This document shows, piece after piece, positions 1 through 8,313 of a stretch of DNA of 64,000 nucleotides. Source of the DNA: Hymenobacter qilianensis (GTDB taxonomy: Bacteria > Bacteroidota > Bacteroidia > Cytophagales > Hymenobacteraceae); contig NZ_CP060784.1 of assembly GCF_014489555.1 (NCBI RefSeq), forward strand, positions 2,728,001 to 2,792,000, read 5' to 3'. Each line of letters starts with the position of its first letter. The stretch's first letter is position 1. Made by a program: the position numbers and the translations under genes. The notes under the pieces were generated by a model. The model searched no databases, was not told where the DNA came from, and worked only from the letters and a program-made list of their open reading frames with translations.

Positions 1-552
1 CTCGTGTGCCCCATCACCACCGCCGGCGCCGATGGCCGCTGGATGTATCTGCCCAAAGGCCAGTGGTACTACTGGTGGACGGATGAGGAACGTACTGGTG
101 GCGCCGAAGTGTGGGCAAGTGCCAACCTTGACCGTATACCGCTCTTTGTGAAAGCTGGCGCTGTTATTCCGCTTTATCCGATCTTGCAGTACGTGGGCGA
201 GAAGGTAGTGGAAGAAGTAACCCTGCATGTGTACTACAAAAACGGCACGGAGTACAGCGTCCTTTACGATGATGGGGGCGAAGGCTACGGCTACCAGGAA
301 GGGCACGCCACCACGCGCCGCTTCACGGTAATCGGCACCGACACCAGTCTCACGCTCCGTCAGGAAATTGAAGGCGACTATCAGCCTAGCTTCACCACGT
401 ATCGGGTAGTGTTTCACGGTCTGCCTTTCGCGCCGCTGAAGGCTACTACCGACAGCAAATCATCTGCATTGGCGGAAACTACGACTGAGACAGATGCAGT
501 GCTGCCCGAAGTTATCGTGCATGCAGGTTTTGCGGAGGTTGTAATTAAATAA
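1..552 (+). CDS. Glycoside hydrolase family 31 alpha-glycosidase, C-terminal fragment
   Basis: The gene enters from the left edge of the window and only its last 183 codons are present. The stretch IPLFVKAGAVIPLYP, preceded by a W-x-WW run (YYWWTDEE), is typical of the beta-sandwich that follows the catalytic barrel of GH31 enzymes (alpha-glucosidases and alpha-xylosidases). The Tyr/Gly-rich DDGGEGYGY segment fits the DUF5110-type C-terminal domain. The catalytic Asp residues lie outside the window, so the substrate cannot be told. A strong terminator follows 30 bases after the stop. It could act with the SusCD uptake loci further right, but no operon link is visible. Family assignment is secure; the specificity is unknown. 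Confidence 0.85.
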   Translation, partial: LVCPITTAGADGRWMYLPKGQWYYWWTDEERTGGAEVWASANLDRIPLFVKAGAVIPLYPILQYVGEKVVEEVTLHVYYKNGTEYSVLYDDGGEGYGYQEGHATTRRFTVIGTDTSLTLRQEIEGDYQPSFTTYRVVFHGLPFAPLKATTDSKSSALAETTTETDAVLPEVIVHAGFAEVVIK

Positions 553-581
553 CAGCACTTGCTTAGTAAGAATTACTTATG

Positions 582-615
582 AAAAAGCCCCCAGAATGTT
601 TCTGGGGGCTTTTTT
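582..615. terminator. Intrinsic terminator, GCCCCCAGA cassette
   Basis: A short stem AAAAAGCCCCCAGA / TCTGGGGGCTTTTTT with a 4-base loop sits between the convergent GH31 and hydrolase genes and would work in both directions. The same stem sequence recurs at many gene ends in this window. Confidence 0.9.
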
Positions 616-630
616 GCGCGGAGAAGCCAG

Positions 631-1737
631 TTACACATGTGCCCGCAGATACTGATACACCTCGGGGTTGCTGAGCAGCCCGATATGGCTTTGCTGAGCA
701 AATACGCTGGTAGTCACTATGGTGCCGGCTGGTAGCGCCGGGTCGCCGAAGGTGCGGCCGATGGCGCTGCCGCCACCCACTAGGCCGTCGCCGAAGTAAT
801 GGTCGAGGGCTGAGCCCATCGTTTTGAGCAAGGAGCCAACCAGCACATGATAATGCACGCCGGGCAGGGGCGGAACCACGGTGCGGGGGGCAAAAATGTC
901 GTTGGCGCGCGGGTTTTGCCAGTCCTCATCCACCAGCCAGGCATGCCGCAGGTCCTTGATGCCGTTGCTGCGCTGATCCATGGCTTTGCTGAGAAAGCGC
1001 GTGGGGGCCACATTTATCTTGCGCAGCAGCACCGACGTTAAGTGGCTGTTTTGCTCCAGAAAAGAGCCGTCGTTGGGTACGCCCAGCATGAATACGGACT
1101 TCAGGTGCTTCACCCACGGCGCTTGCTCCTGACCTTTACGAGTACCATAATAGCCTGCACTGCGAATGACTAAGCCGCCCATGGAATGGCCCACCAGCAC
1201 CAGTTCGCCGATAGCAGCGGCGTGAATCTTGAATAATTTGGTCAGTAACGTGTTGAGCAGCTGGCCATTCTCCGAAATATGCAGGCCGCTATTGTAGCGC
1301 ACATACAGCGACCGCACACCGGCCTCCTTTTGCAGCAGCGGTCCGTAGCGCGGTGTATCGGCCGCACCCGATTGCCAGATCATCTCATCGCCCATCAGGC
1401 CATGCAAAAACACAACGGTTTTTTGCGGCTCACTGCTCAGGCGTAAATCAGCGACGTCGACATCAGCGCCGTGTTGGCGAAAGCTCATCTGAATGGCCCG
1501 GCGGTCCTGGCGCTCGGCTAGCTGGTCGCCGATGGCGCCGTTGAGCACCGGTAGGGTAAAATGACGGTACGCCTGACCCGTGCGATACAGAAAATCAAGG
1601 CCCGTGACGGGCAAAGCGGCTGCCCGGCGCATAGCCGCTCTGGCCCGCTGCCACCGCGACGACGGCTCTTGGTCTGGCGGTGGGCTATCAGCGTCGGGGT
1701 TGGGTACAGAGCTCTCGGGGGGTAATTTTTCGGTCAC
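631..1737 (-). CDS. Alpha/beta-hydrolase (lipase/esterase-like)
   Basis: A 368-residue alpha/beta-hydrolase fold protein. An oxyanion-hole motif VVFLHGLMGDE lies near residue 110, the nucleophile elbow GHSMGG is at residues 183-188, a likely acid Asp is in GDGLVGGGS near residue 315, and a likely catalytic His is in QQSHIGLL near residue 350. The first 40 residues are Pro- and Arg-rich without a clear signal peptide. The fold resembles PGAP1-like and triacylglycerol lipase-type esterases; the substrate is not predictable. It starts with GTG, which overlaps the TGA of the upstream secreted-protein gene (sequence GTGA), so the two are probably translationally coupled. Confidence 0.8.
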   Translation of the reverse strand: MTEKLPPESSVPNPDADSPPPDQEPSSRWQRARAAMRRAAALPVTGLDFLYRTGQAYRHFTLPVLNGAIGDQLAERQDRRAIQMSFRQHGADVDVADLRLSSEPQKTVVFLHGLMGDEMIWQSGAADTPRYGPLLQKEAGVRSLYVRYNSGLHISENGQLLNTLLTKLFKIHAAAIGELVLVGHSMGGLVIRSAGYYGTRKGQEQAPWVKHLKSVFMLGVPNDGSFLEQNSHLTSVLLRKINVAPTRFLSKAMDQRSNGIKDLRHAWLVDEDWQNPRANDIFAPRTVVPPLPGVHYHVLVGSLLKTMGSALDHYFGDGLVGGGSAIGRTFGDPALPAGTIVTTSVFAQQSHIGLLSNPEVYQYLRAHV

Positions 1738-2686
1738 TGAATCAATAGTTTGCGCGTCAGCGTGCCTTCCGGCGTGCTCAGGCGCAGTAAATAAACGCCC
1801 GCAGGTTGGCCCCGCAGACTGATAAGCCGGCCATTGGCGGCGCTGATGGGCGCCGCGCCCTGTCGCTGTACTATCCGGCCAGCGGCATCCGAGATGGTGA
1901 AAGGAGCAGTGGCTACACCGGGTTTTTGTAAAGAAGCCAGCGAGAAGTCACCATTGGAGCTGGGATTGGGATAAACAACTAAAGCAGCGTCCAGTTGTGG
2001 GTTTCGGTTGGCAGTGACCGTGAGGGCAGGGTCACGTCATCCACAAACAAAGCGGCAGTAGGAGAAGGTGTTGCACCGGTGCCGGCCACAAAGAAAATGC
2101 GCAGCGTATCGGGTGCTGTGGTAGCGGTGTAGGTGATAGGGAGATTGATTTGCCGATAATCGGGTACGCCACCCGTAAGCTGAATCGAGGTTTGTCCGAT
2201 GATTTGGCCGCTTTTCGACAATACCAAGCCTACTTGGCCCGTCTCGGTTGAGGCTCCGGTGTATTTAAACCAAAACTGCATAGAAGTCGGGCGGGCCGTA
2301 AACGGAATGCCGCCGGGCCGCAGCCGCAGGATATCCTCCTGCGTGCGAGGAAGATTATTGGGGTTGATGAGCGGCGTTTCGGTACCGAGTAGCAGTACTG
2401 CCGGCACCGGAATAGTACCTACCAGCGGGATGCTTAAGCTCTTAAACATCAGGCGGGCGGCAAACTGTCCGGCATGCGCTTCCGTCGATTTCGATACCCC
2501 GTTTATGGCTAAGGGCAAGATTGCCGCTCCAATCTCGTCGGAGGTAATCCATTGTGTGGGCGCTTCTACGTTGCTTGCCGTGACCCAGGCTTCAAAAGTG
2601 CCATTCGCTAACGTGCTTTGGGCCGCGGCCGTGCCCGACCACCATAAACCACTGAGTACTAAAAGAGAAAGTAAGGAAGCCTTCAT
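1734..2686 (-). CDS. Secreted protein with T9SS type A C-terminal sorting domain (frameshifted)
   Basis: The N-terminus is a Sec signal peptide (MKASLLSLLVLSG, ending near AAAQS). A jelly-roll-like carbohydrate-binding type region follows (NGTFEAW, then MQFWFKYTG and LFVDDVTL). After one added base near 2024-2032 the frame continues into VVYPNPSSNGDFSL and GVYLLRLSTPEGTLTRKLL, the classic type IX secretion sorting domain, giving 317 residues. In the raw sequence the frame stops early at 1979, before the sorting domain. The break here is in a CCC/TGCCC context and is the only one in the window not clearly in a long G or C run. The stop overlaps the start of the downstream hydrolase. The exported ligand or substrate is unknown. 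Confidence 0.75.
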
Positions 2687-2851
2687 GCAGGTGTCAGATT
2701 GAGGTAGGATAAAAGAAGAGCAAAGCAGCGGCCCGCTCAGCTGTAAGATACGGGTACACTACGTTGCTGATTAGCTATTTGGTTGTTTGTTCGAAGCTAA
2801 TTCGAGCAACAAAAAGAACGCCGCTGCGCTTTTGTAAGAAAATGCAAAAAA

Positions 2852-3693
2852 TCAGGAGGTTCCAGTAGTGCCCGGTAGCCGCGTCCGGCCGAGTATTGCC
2901 CCAACCAGTAAGCCGGTAAATAAGCCCCCCAGATGCGCCGCGTGGTCAATATTGCCCCCCAGCCCGCCTACCAGTCCGTTGAGCATAAAATAGAAAACAA
3001 ACCACAGCATGGTTCGGCGCTGAGAGCGGCCGAAGGGCACTGCACGCGTCAGAAGCAAAGCGAGCAAAAGCCCATACAACCCAAAAATGGCCCCCGAGGC
3101 ACCCACCGAGTTTACGCCCGCGGTATTCCACCACAAGCTGGCCAAGCTACCCCCGATGCCGCACACCAAAAAGCCCCCCAGCAAGCGCCAACGGCCCAGC
3201 AGCGGCTCCAACAACGATCCTAAAAACAACAATCCCAGCCCGTTGAGTAGCAAATGCGCCACGCCGCCGTGCAGAAAACAGCTGGTAAGCAGGCGCCAGG
3301 GCTGACCATGCAGGGTGAGAGGCGAAAAATTAGACCCCCACATTACCAGCTCCTCGCCGCCCGGCGCGAGCGGATCGGCGGCCGTTAGCGCTAGGAGCGC
3401 ATAAATAAGCAAGTTCAGGTCGAGCAGCAGGGGCGTGACGAAGAACGACCCGGCCGGCCACAGCATCGCCCGCAAGCTCCGCAGCAACAGGCGGCCGGTG
3501 CTTTCGTCGGGGAGCGGTGGGGGCGGAGGAGGGGGCGGCGCGGGGCCTCGGCTGGCACAAGGCCGCGCCGCTGCAACTCGCGTACGGCCGCTTGGACCAC
3601 CGCGGGCGGAAAGCGCTGCGCCTGCCGAGCTAGAAAGAAAAGCTCAGCATCGGTTTTCTGGGCGAATAGATCGAGGGGTTCGTCGGGGTCCAT
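2852..3693 (-). CDS. Rhomboid-family intramembrane serine protease (frameshifted near N-terminus)
   Basis: Six or so hydrophobic segments carry the rhomboid signatures: HGGVAHLLLNG (HxxxN helix), the catalytic Ser in GASGAIFGLYG and the catalytic His in DHAAHLGGLFTG. The protease core is in one frame from about 3487 down. The upstream frame starting at 3693 encodes MDPDEPLDLFAQKTDAEL followed by a helical stretch and a Pro-rich linker. One missing C in the C-runs at about 3515-3540 (reverse strand) joins the two, giving about 280 residues. The N-terminal 45 residues match those of the upstream neighbour, only 19 bases away, so the pair is probably one operon. Rhomboids cleave transmembrane helices; the substrate here is unknown. 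Confidence 0.85.
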
Positions 3694-3712
3694 AAGGACA
3701 GTAGCCTGATTC

Positions 3713-4537
3713 TCAGCGCGCCACCGTCAGATCGATGTGATGGGTGGGCTGCTTACCGCCGCGCAGCTCATACAGCATATCCTCCACCGGTGCCAGGGTC
3801 TTGAGTACTTCGCTATTCATTGGTGGGCGACCCAGAGAATAGTTTTCGCGCATTTGCTGCAACGACTGCATGCGCCGGTTGGCTACGTCATGCATCATGT
3901 TTATGCGCTGCTGCATTACCGGCCGTAGATTATGGTTATACACCAATACGCGCGTTAGCTCGCGCCATTGATCATACACCAGGGAGGCTTTGCCCGGAAA
4001 CGTCGAGTCTATTTTGGCTATGGCTACCTGGTCGGCCAGAAATTCAGCTTGCTTTTCAGCCTTCCAGAAACGACCCGCCAAGATCAGGTATTTGCCCAAG
4101 GGCTTTTTGTCGGTGCGCTCTTTAGCTGGTAAAAGACTCGGCTCCGTTTTTACCTGGGCGGCGGTTTCAACTTCAAAGGTCGGTAGCACATTCAGCTCCA
4201 CTGACTGTAGCTCTGTGGGAGCTTTCGGCACGACACCTAATGCAGGCGAGGGCTTATGGAACTGGCTATACAGCACGCATCCAACTGCCAGCAGGGCCGC
4301 GCCAATAGCGGGCGCCAGCCAGCGCCGCTCAACGGGCTCATTATCATAGTCGTCAGTTGCAAAGTCTTCAGATTCAATAAGGTGAGGGCGGGTCGCTGCT
4401 TCGCGCCGATGCAGCTCCTGCTGTGCTGCTGCTACCACATCAGCGTGATACAGGTCTGGATTCTCAAGGTAATAATGAAGCTCGGTATCGGTTTTCTGGG
4501 TAAATAAATCAAGTGGAGTAGTTGAGTCTGATGACAT
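3713..4537 (-). CDS. Single-pass membrane protein with LDLFxQKTD N-terminal motif
   Basis: I chose the ATG at 4537 (MSSDSTTPLDLF), giving 274 residues; an in-frame extension upstream shows no family-like sequence. Residues 8-45 hold the motif LDLFTQKTDTEL plus a helix with VVAAAQQELHRRE, shared with the adjacent rhomboid. One membrane segment (about residues 73-92, LAPAIGAALLAVGCVLYS) follows. The remainder is Lys/Glu/Gln-rich and predicted extracytoplasmic or cytoplasmic depending on orientation. I do not recognise a family. Its position immediately upstream of the protease suggests it may be a partner or substrate, which is only inference. Confidence 0.6.
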   Translation of the reverse strand: MSSDSTTPLDLFTQKTDTELHYYLENPDLYHADVVAAAQQELHRREAATRPHLIESEDFATDDYDNEPVERRWLAPAIGAALLAVGCVLYSQFHKPSPALGVVPKAPTELQSVELNVLPTFEVETAAQVKTEPSLLPAKERTDKKPLGKYLILAGRFWKAEKQAEFLADQVAIAKIDSTFPGKASLVYDQWRELTRVLVYNHNLRPVMQQRINMMHDVANRRMQSLQQMRENYSLGRPPMNSEVLKTLAPVEDMLYELRGGKQPTHHIDLTVAR

Positions 4538-4676
4538 GCGTAAGCCGGATAGAAAGTGAGAGATAGGGAGGATAATAAACTCCCCAAGTTGGCAAAAAAG
4601 CACGGCAATGCCACCCCTTTTAAGCTGAACCCGCGTATAGTTTAGCAAGTACTTTTTCGCACTAACTACTTCTGCT

Positions 4677-5000
4677 ATGGCAAACGATCAAAACCAACCC
4701 GAACAAGAACCCACCGATGGCCGCGCTATCCAGCAGGGCACCGTTTCTCAATCGGATCAGCGCCAGCCCGAAGGCCGCCAGGCGTCCGGTGCCGGCAGAG
4801 ATTCGTTGCGCGGCCTCAACGCCGATGACAACTCCGGCAGCGGCGGCACCGAAGGCGGCCAGGAAATAAAAGGCAAAAACGTAAGCACCAGCACTACCTA
4901 CGACACACCCGGCAACGCCGCCGAAGGCGACGTAGGCGGCAGCACAACCAGCAGTGGCACGGGCGTATCGGGTGGTGAAACAGGCCGGGTAAATCTTTAG
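4677..5000 (+). CDS. Small disordered hydrophilic protein 1 (hydrophilin-like)
   Basis: A 107-residue protein starting MANDQNQPEQEP with almost no hydrophobic residues. It is rich in Gly, Ser, Thr, Asp, Glu, Gln and Asn, lacks Cys and Trp, and has no signal peptide or membrane segment. It is the first of three tandem genes of similar composition, each starting MAN and separated by 35-47 bases, so they are probably co-transcribed. Such composition is that of hydrophilins, a class linked to water-deficit tolerance, but no sequence family is recognised and the role is inference. It starts 139 bases from the divergent membrane-protein gene. Confidence 0.7.
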   Translation: MANDQNQPEQEPTDGRAIQQGTVSQSDQRQPEGRQASGAGRDSLRGLNADDNSGSGGTEGGQEIKGKNVSTSTTYDTPGNAAEGDVGGSTTSSGTGVSGGETGRVNL

Positions 5001-5047
5001 GCCCCCACCGTACTAGTTTCTTATATCCTTCTTAACCCACCCTAGCT

Positions 5048-5416
5048 ATGGCAAATGACAAAGCAAATCAGGCAACGGCCAACGATGGCTCGAACACGCC
5101 GCGCCCCGAAAACCAGCGCGGCGTAGCAGCACAGCAGCAAGGTCAGAAACAGCAAACCGGCCCGGCTGACACCAACGACGGCGACCATGGCGGCAACCGG
5201 GGCGGTAATCAGCAAAGCAGCCCCGACGCCAAAGGCAGCAGCAACCGCGGCGACCAGCCCGGCGCTGCTCAGCGCAACCAAGGCGGCGGCTCTGATAAAG
5301 AGAAGTCCAACCAAACCAAGAATACCACGGCCGATAAATCGGACTACGGCACCGGCAACGCTGCCAGCAGTGCCGCCAACGACGGTGGTACCATCGACGA
5401 CGAAAACAACAGTTAA
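5048..5416 (+). CDS. Small disordered hydrophilic protein 2 (hydrophilin-like)
   Basis: A 122-residue protein starting MANDKANQATANDGSN. It is dominated by Asn, Gln, Gly, Ser, Asp and Lys, with repeated short NRG/NQGG patches and an acidic tail (TIDDENNS). No globular domain, signal peptide or membrane helix is seen. Its start shares MAND with the preceding gene, suggesting a common origin by duplication followed by drift, or strong selection on composition only. The spacer before it is 47 bases with no hairpin. Confidence 0.7.
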   Translation: MANDKANQATANDGSNTPRPENQRGVAAQQQGQKQQTGPADTNDGDHGGNRGGNQQSSPDAKGSSNRGDQPGAAQRNQGGGSDKEKSNQTKNTTADKSDYGTGNAASSAANDGGTIDDENNS

Positions 5417-5451
5417 TTCAATTTACCCACCCAAACCTACTCTTTAATATC

Positions 5452-5769
5452 ATGGCAAATCATCCCCAAAATACCGACACAACTTCCGAAGACAGCGGCT
5501 CAGGCCGCGTAAGCACCACCAATAGCGGTCAGGACGGCACCTCCATTAATAAAGCCTTCTCGGCAGCCAAGAAAGCTGACCAAAAGGAAGAGCAGCAAAG
5601 CGGTCAAAACCCCAAAACCACCAGCACTCAGGGCAACATGGGCGATGGCGCCGGCATCCGCGGCGACTACGGCGACAGCGACCAGACCAACGGCATGGAA
5701 GGCGAAGATGGCGCCGATATGCGCCGCTCTGCTGAGGCAGGTGGCGAAAGCGAAAACTCCGGCAAATAA
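5452..5769 (+). CDS. Small disordered hydrophilic protein 3 (hydrophilin-like)
   Basis: A 105-residue protein starting MANHPQNTDTTSEDSG. It is Gly/Ser/Asp/Thr/Gln-rich with one short possible helix (NKAFSAAKKADQKEEQQ) and an acidic Gly-rich C-terminal half containing GDYGDSDQ and GEDGADM. There is no signal peptide. It is the last of the three-gene array and is followed by a terminator-like hairpin. Function is unknown; composition resembles stress-related disordered proteins. Confidence 0.7.
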   Translation: MANHPQNTDTTSEDSGSGRVSTTNSGQDGTSINKAFSAAKKADQKEEQQSGQNPKTTSTQGNMGDGAGIRGDYGDSDQTNGMEGEDGADMRRSAEAGGESENSGK

Positions 5770-5798
5770 CGAATAAGCGCCTTTCAGGCGTGAGTATG

Positions 5799-5840
5799 CA
5801 ACGGTCCAACGGCTTCGAAGCTGTCGGACCGTTGTCGTTT
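5799..5840 (+). terminator. Probable terminator after the hydrophilin-like array
   Basis: A stem CAACGGTCCAAC / GTCGGACCGTTG with a small inner stem around GCTTCGAAGC is followed by TCGTTTT. It ends the three-gene array. Confidence 0.55.
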
Positions 5841-5925
5841 TAGGGCCACTGATCCGTAAGAGTAAAAGACAGCCGAAATTTGCCCCCCAGCCGCTTTTAT
5901 TTTGATTTGAGCAAATGCCTGCGGC

Positions 5926-7259
5926 ATGAAGCAACCGCTCCGCTGTATCTTTTCCGCTATGAAAATCTGCAAACGGTGGCGGCCCAACTCGTGGGGGCTT
6001 TTTATGGCTTGGTGGTCGGGCTTAGTCAGCTTAGCAGCACCAACACTGAGGCGCAATCTGGCAATCCTTTGCCGCGCCTTTTGCATGCTGATACGGCCCG
6101 TTTTGGCCGAGTGCTGCGCGCCCCGGAGCAGTATCGCGTCCAGATTATCTATACCCAGATAAACCGCGACGCGCAGAACCGGCCGCACTTTCGCTCCTAC
6201 ACCTATGGGGGGCAAAATTTGCGGCGCTACTTCTATCCGGCCAGTACCGTGAAACTGCCGGCCGCCGTGCTGGCGCTCGAAAAGTTGCAAAACCTGCGCG
6301 TCCAATATCCGGGGCTAACCCGCGAGTCACCCCTGCGGATCGACTCGGCTTTTGCCGGCCAAACCCGCGTCGACTGGGATTCTACCAATGCCACGCTCCG
6401 GCCCAGCATTGGCAATTACATTCGGAAAGTGCTGCTGGTGAGCGATAACGACGCCTACAACCGGCTATATGAGTTTATGGGGCCCGGCCCGCTGAACGCG
6501 GCCTTGCAGGCGCGCGGCTACCGGCGGGTGCGCCTGATGCATCGCCTTTCGGTGGGCGACCAAGAACCCGGCTCTCGCCATACCAACCCCATGGTATTTT
6601 TTGCCGATTCGTCGTTGCAAATGCCAGTGTATCAGCAGAGAGCTGGACTTTTTGCTGGTGCTTGGCCCCAACTTAAGCTCCAGGGCGAAAAGATCGGTCG
6701 GGGCTATATGCAAGGCGATGAGCTAATACAAGAGCCCCTCGACTTCAGCACCAAGAACTACATTTCCCTGGCCGATTTGCAAGGTGTGCTCCGAGCCATC
6801 ATGTTTCCCGAAAGCCTGCCAGCAAAACGACGCTTTCAGCTCGCCGCTGCTGATTATCAGTTTCTGCAGCGCTACCTGTCCATGCTGCCCCGGCAGAGCC
6901 GCGCCCCGCGCTACGACTCGCTGGAATACCCCGACAACTACGCCAAGTTTTTGCTGGCGGGCGGACCGGCCGGTCCTTTGCCCCCCGGCGTGCGCATCTT
7001 CAACAAAATAGGGCAGGCCTACGGCTTTCTGATCGATAACGCCTACATCATGGATGAGGCGCGAGGCGTGGAGTTTCTACTATCGGCCGTGATCTATACC
7101 AATGCCGATGGCATTCTCAACGACGACCAATATGAGTATGATGCAATTGGCTTTCCATTCATGCGCGATTTAGGCCAGGCCGTGTATCAGTATGAACTAA
7201 AGCGCCCCCGCCGCAACAGGCCCGATTTAAGTCAATTCAAAGAAGTGCAACTGAAGTAA
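5926..7259 (+). CDS. Serine hydrolase, class A beta-lactamase-like fold (frameshifted)
   Basis: The protein carries the three motifs of the penicillin-recognising fold: SxxK in YPASTVKLPAA (near residue 107), SDN in VSDNDAYNRLYE (near residue 173) and KxG in NKIGQAYGF (near residue 359). The N-terminus MKQPLRCIF is in one frame and the rest in another. One missing G in the run at 5993-5997 (TGGGGGCTTTTT) joins them, giving about 444 residues with a signal-like segment GAFYGLVVGLSQL. A later ATG at 5959 is also possible. It probably acts in the periplasm on peptidoglycan or on a beta-lactam-like ester. The next gene is a D-Ala-D-Ala dipeptidase, consistent with a cell-wall theme. It is longer than true beta-lactamases. 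Confidence 0.75.
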
Positions 7260-7540
7260 TTTAGTAAATCACGTAACCTTTTATGACTAAGTGAATCCAC
7301 CGTAAAAGTCTGTTTTCAAGTATTTTAAATGAATAACTGGGTGTTAAAGCTCAACTGTTAAATATCTTTTGAAGCTGACCAGCAACTAATAGTTGAATGA
7401 AGAGTAAACACCAGTACTCGGAACTCAGCTATGTATTCGTCAGGCCTTTTTGGCGCTTGTCGGCTGCGTGAAAAGTGGCCGCTATATTGCATGAGTACCA
7501 AGCCTGCCTTCACCTATAGGCAAGCTACTGAGAACAAAAA
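7260..7540. other. Intergenic spacer with no recognised element
   Basis: This 281-base AT-rich stretch separates the serine hydrolase and ddpX. I see no terminator hairpin, repeat or convincing TAnnTTTG promoter box in it. Confidence 0.5.
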
Positions 7541-8188
7541 ATGCCCCCCAGCGAGCTAATTTCCCCCAATATGCATGGCCTACGGGTCGTCACAACGCCG
7601 GACTATTACCACCGGCAGGTGCGGGAAACCCCAGATAGTGAGCTGGTTAATCTCGCAGAATTTATTCCCAGCATCATACTGGACATCCGCTACGCCACTG
7701 CTGCCAATTTATTAGGCCGGCCTTTGTACCAAGCGCCCAAAGCCTTTCTGCGCCGCCCGGCTGCAGCCGCCCTGCGGGCTGTTCAGGAGGAGTTGGCTAC
7801 TGTCGGAATTGGACTAAAGGTGTTTGACGCGTATCGGCCATATAGTGCTACTGTGGCCTTCTATGATCATGTGCGTGATGAAACCTACGCTGCTCCTCCG
7901 TGGCGAGGCTCGCGTCATAATCGGGGCTGCGCCGTGGATGTAACGCTGGTGAGCTTAAGTACGGGCGAGGAACTTGTCATGCCCACCGACTTCGATGACT
8001 TAACCCCTGCTGCCCACGCTGATTTTTCGGAAGTTCCGGCGCTGGCTCAGCTAAATAGGGCGGTTCTGCGGGCTGTTATGAGCCGCCACTGCTTTGAGCA
8101 ATACCCTGGTGAGTGGTGGCATTTCGATCATAAGTGCTGGGAAAATCAAGACTTAATGGACCTGGAGTTCGCTGATTTACAGGCGTAG
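7541..8188 (+). CDS. ddpX: D-alanyl-D-alanine dipeptidase (VanX/DdpX family)
   Basis: A 215-residue zinc peptidase. The signature GSRHNRGCAVDVTL near residue 124 supplies a zinc His and Asp, and GEWWHFDH near residue 190 supplies the catalytic Glu and the second zinc His. The FDAYRPYSA motif with its conserved Arg lies just upstream. The family splits D-Ala-D-Ala, either for recycling of cell-wall dipeptide or, as VanX, for glycopeptide resistance. No vanH or vanA ligase is nearby, so recycling is more likely. There is no obvious lipoprotein signal. A start at the ATG at 7571 is also possible. Confidence 0.85.
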   Translation: MPPSELISPNMHGLRVVTTPDYYHRQVRETPDSELVNLAEFIPSIILDIRYATAANLLGRPLYQAPKAFLRRPAAAALRAVQEELATVGIGLKVFDAYRPYSATVAFYDHVRDETYAAPPWRGSRHNRGCAVDVTLVSLSTGEELVMPTDFDDLTPAAHADFSEVPALAQLNRAVLRAVMSRHCFEQYPGEWWHFDHKCWENQDLMDLEFADLQA

Positions 8189-8313
8189 CCCAGATCGGGT
8201 ACTGGCCCACAGGTTGGCCGATACCTCAGATAAATAGCGGTAAATGTGCGTTTTGTGTCGGCTACGAGCGTTGAGCTATGTAATTTGCAGGCGTCTTACC
8301 CGTTTATGTGCCG

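Noticed and set aside
7541..8188. Glycopeptide resistance locus
   Set aside because: Only a VanX/DdpX-like gene is present; no vanH, vanA/B ligase or VanRS pair is nearby, so recycling is more likely.
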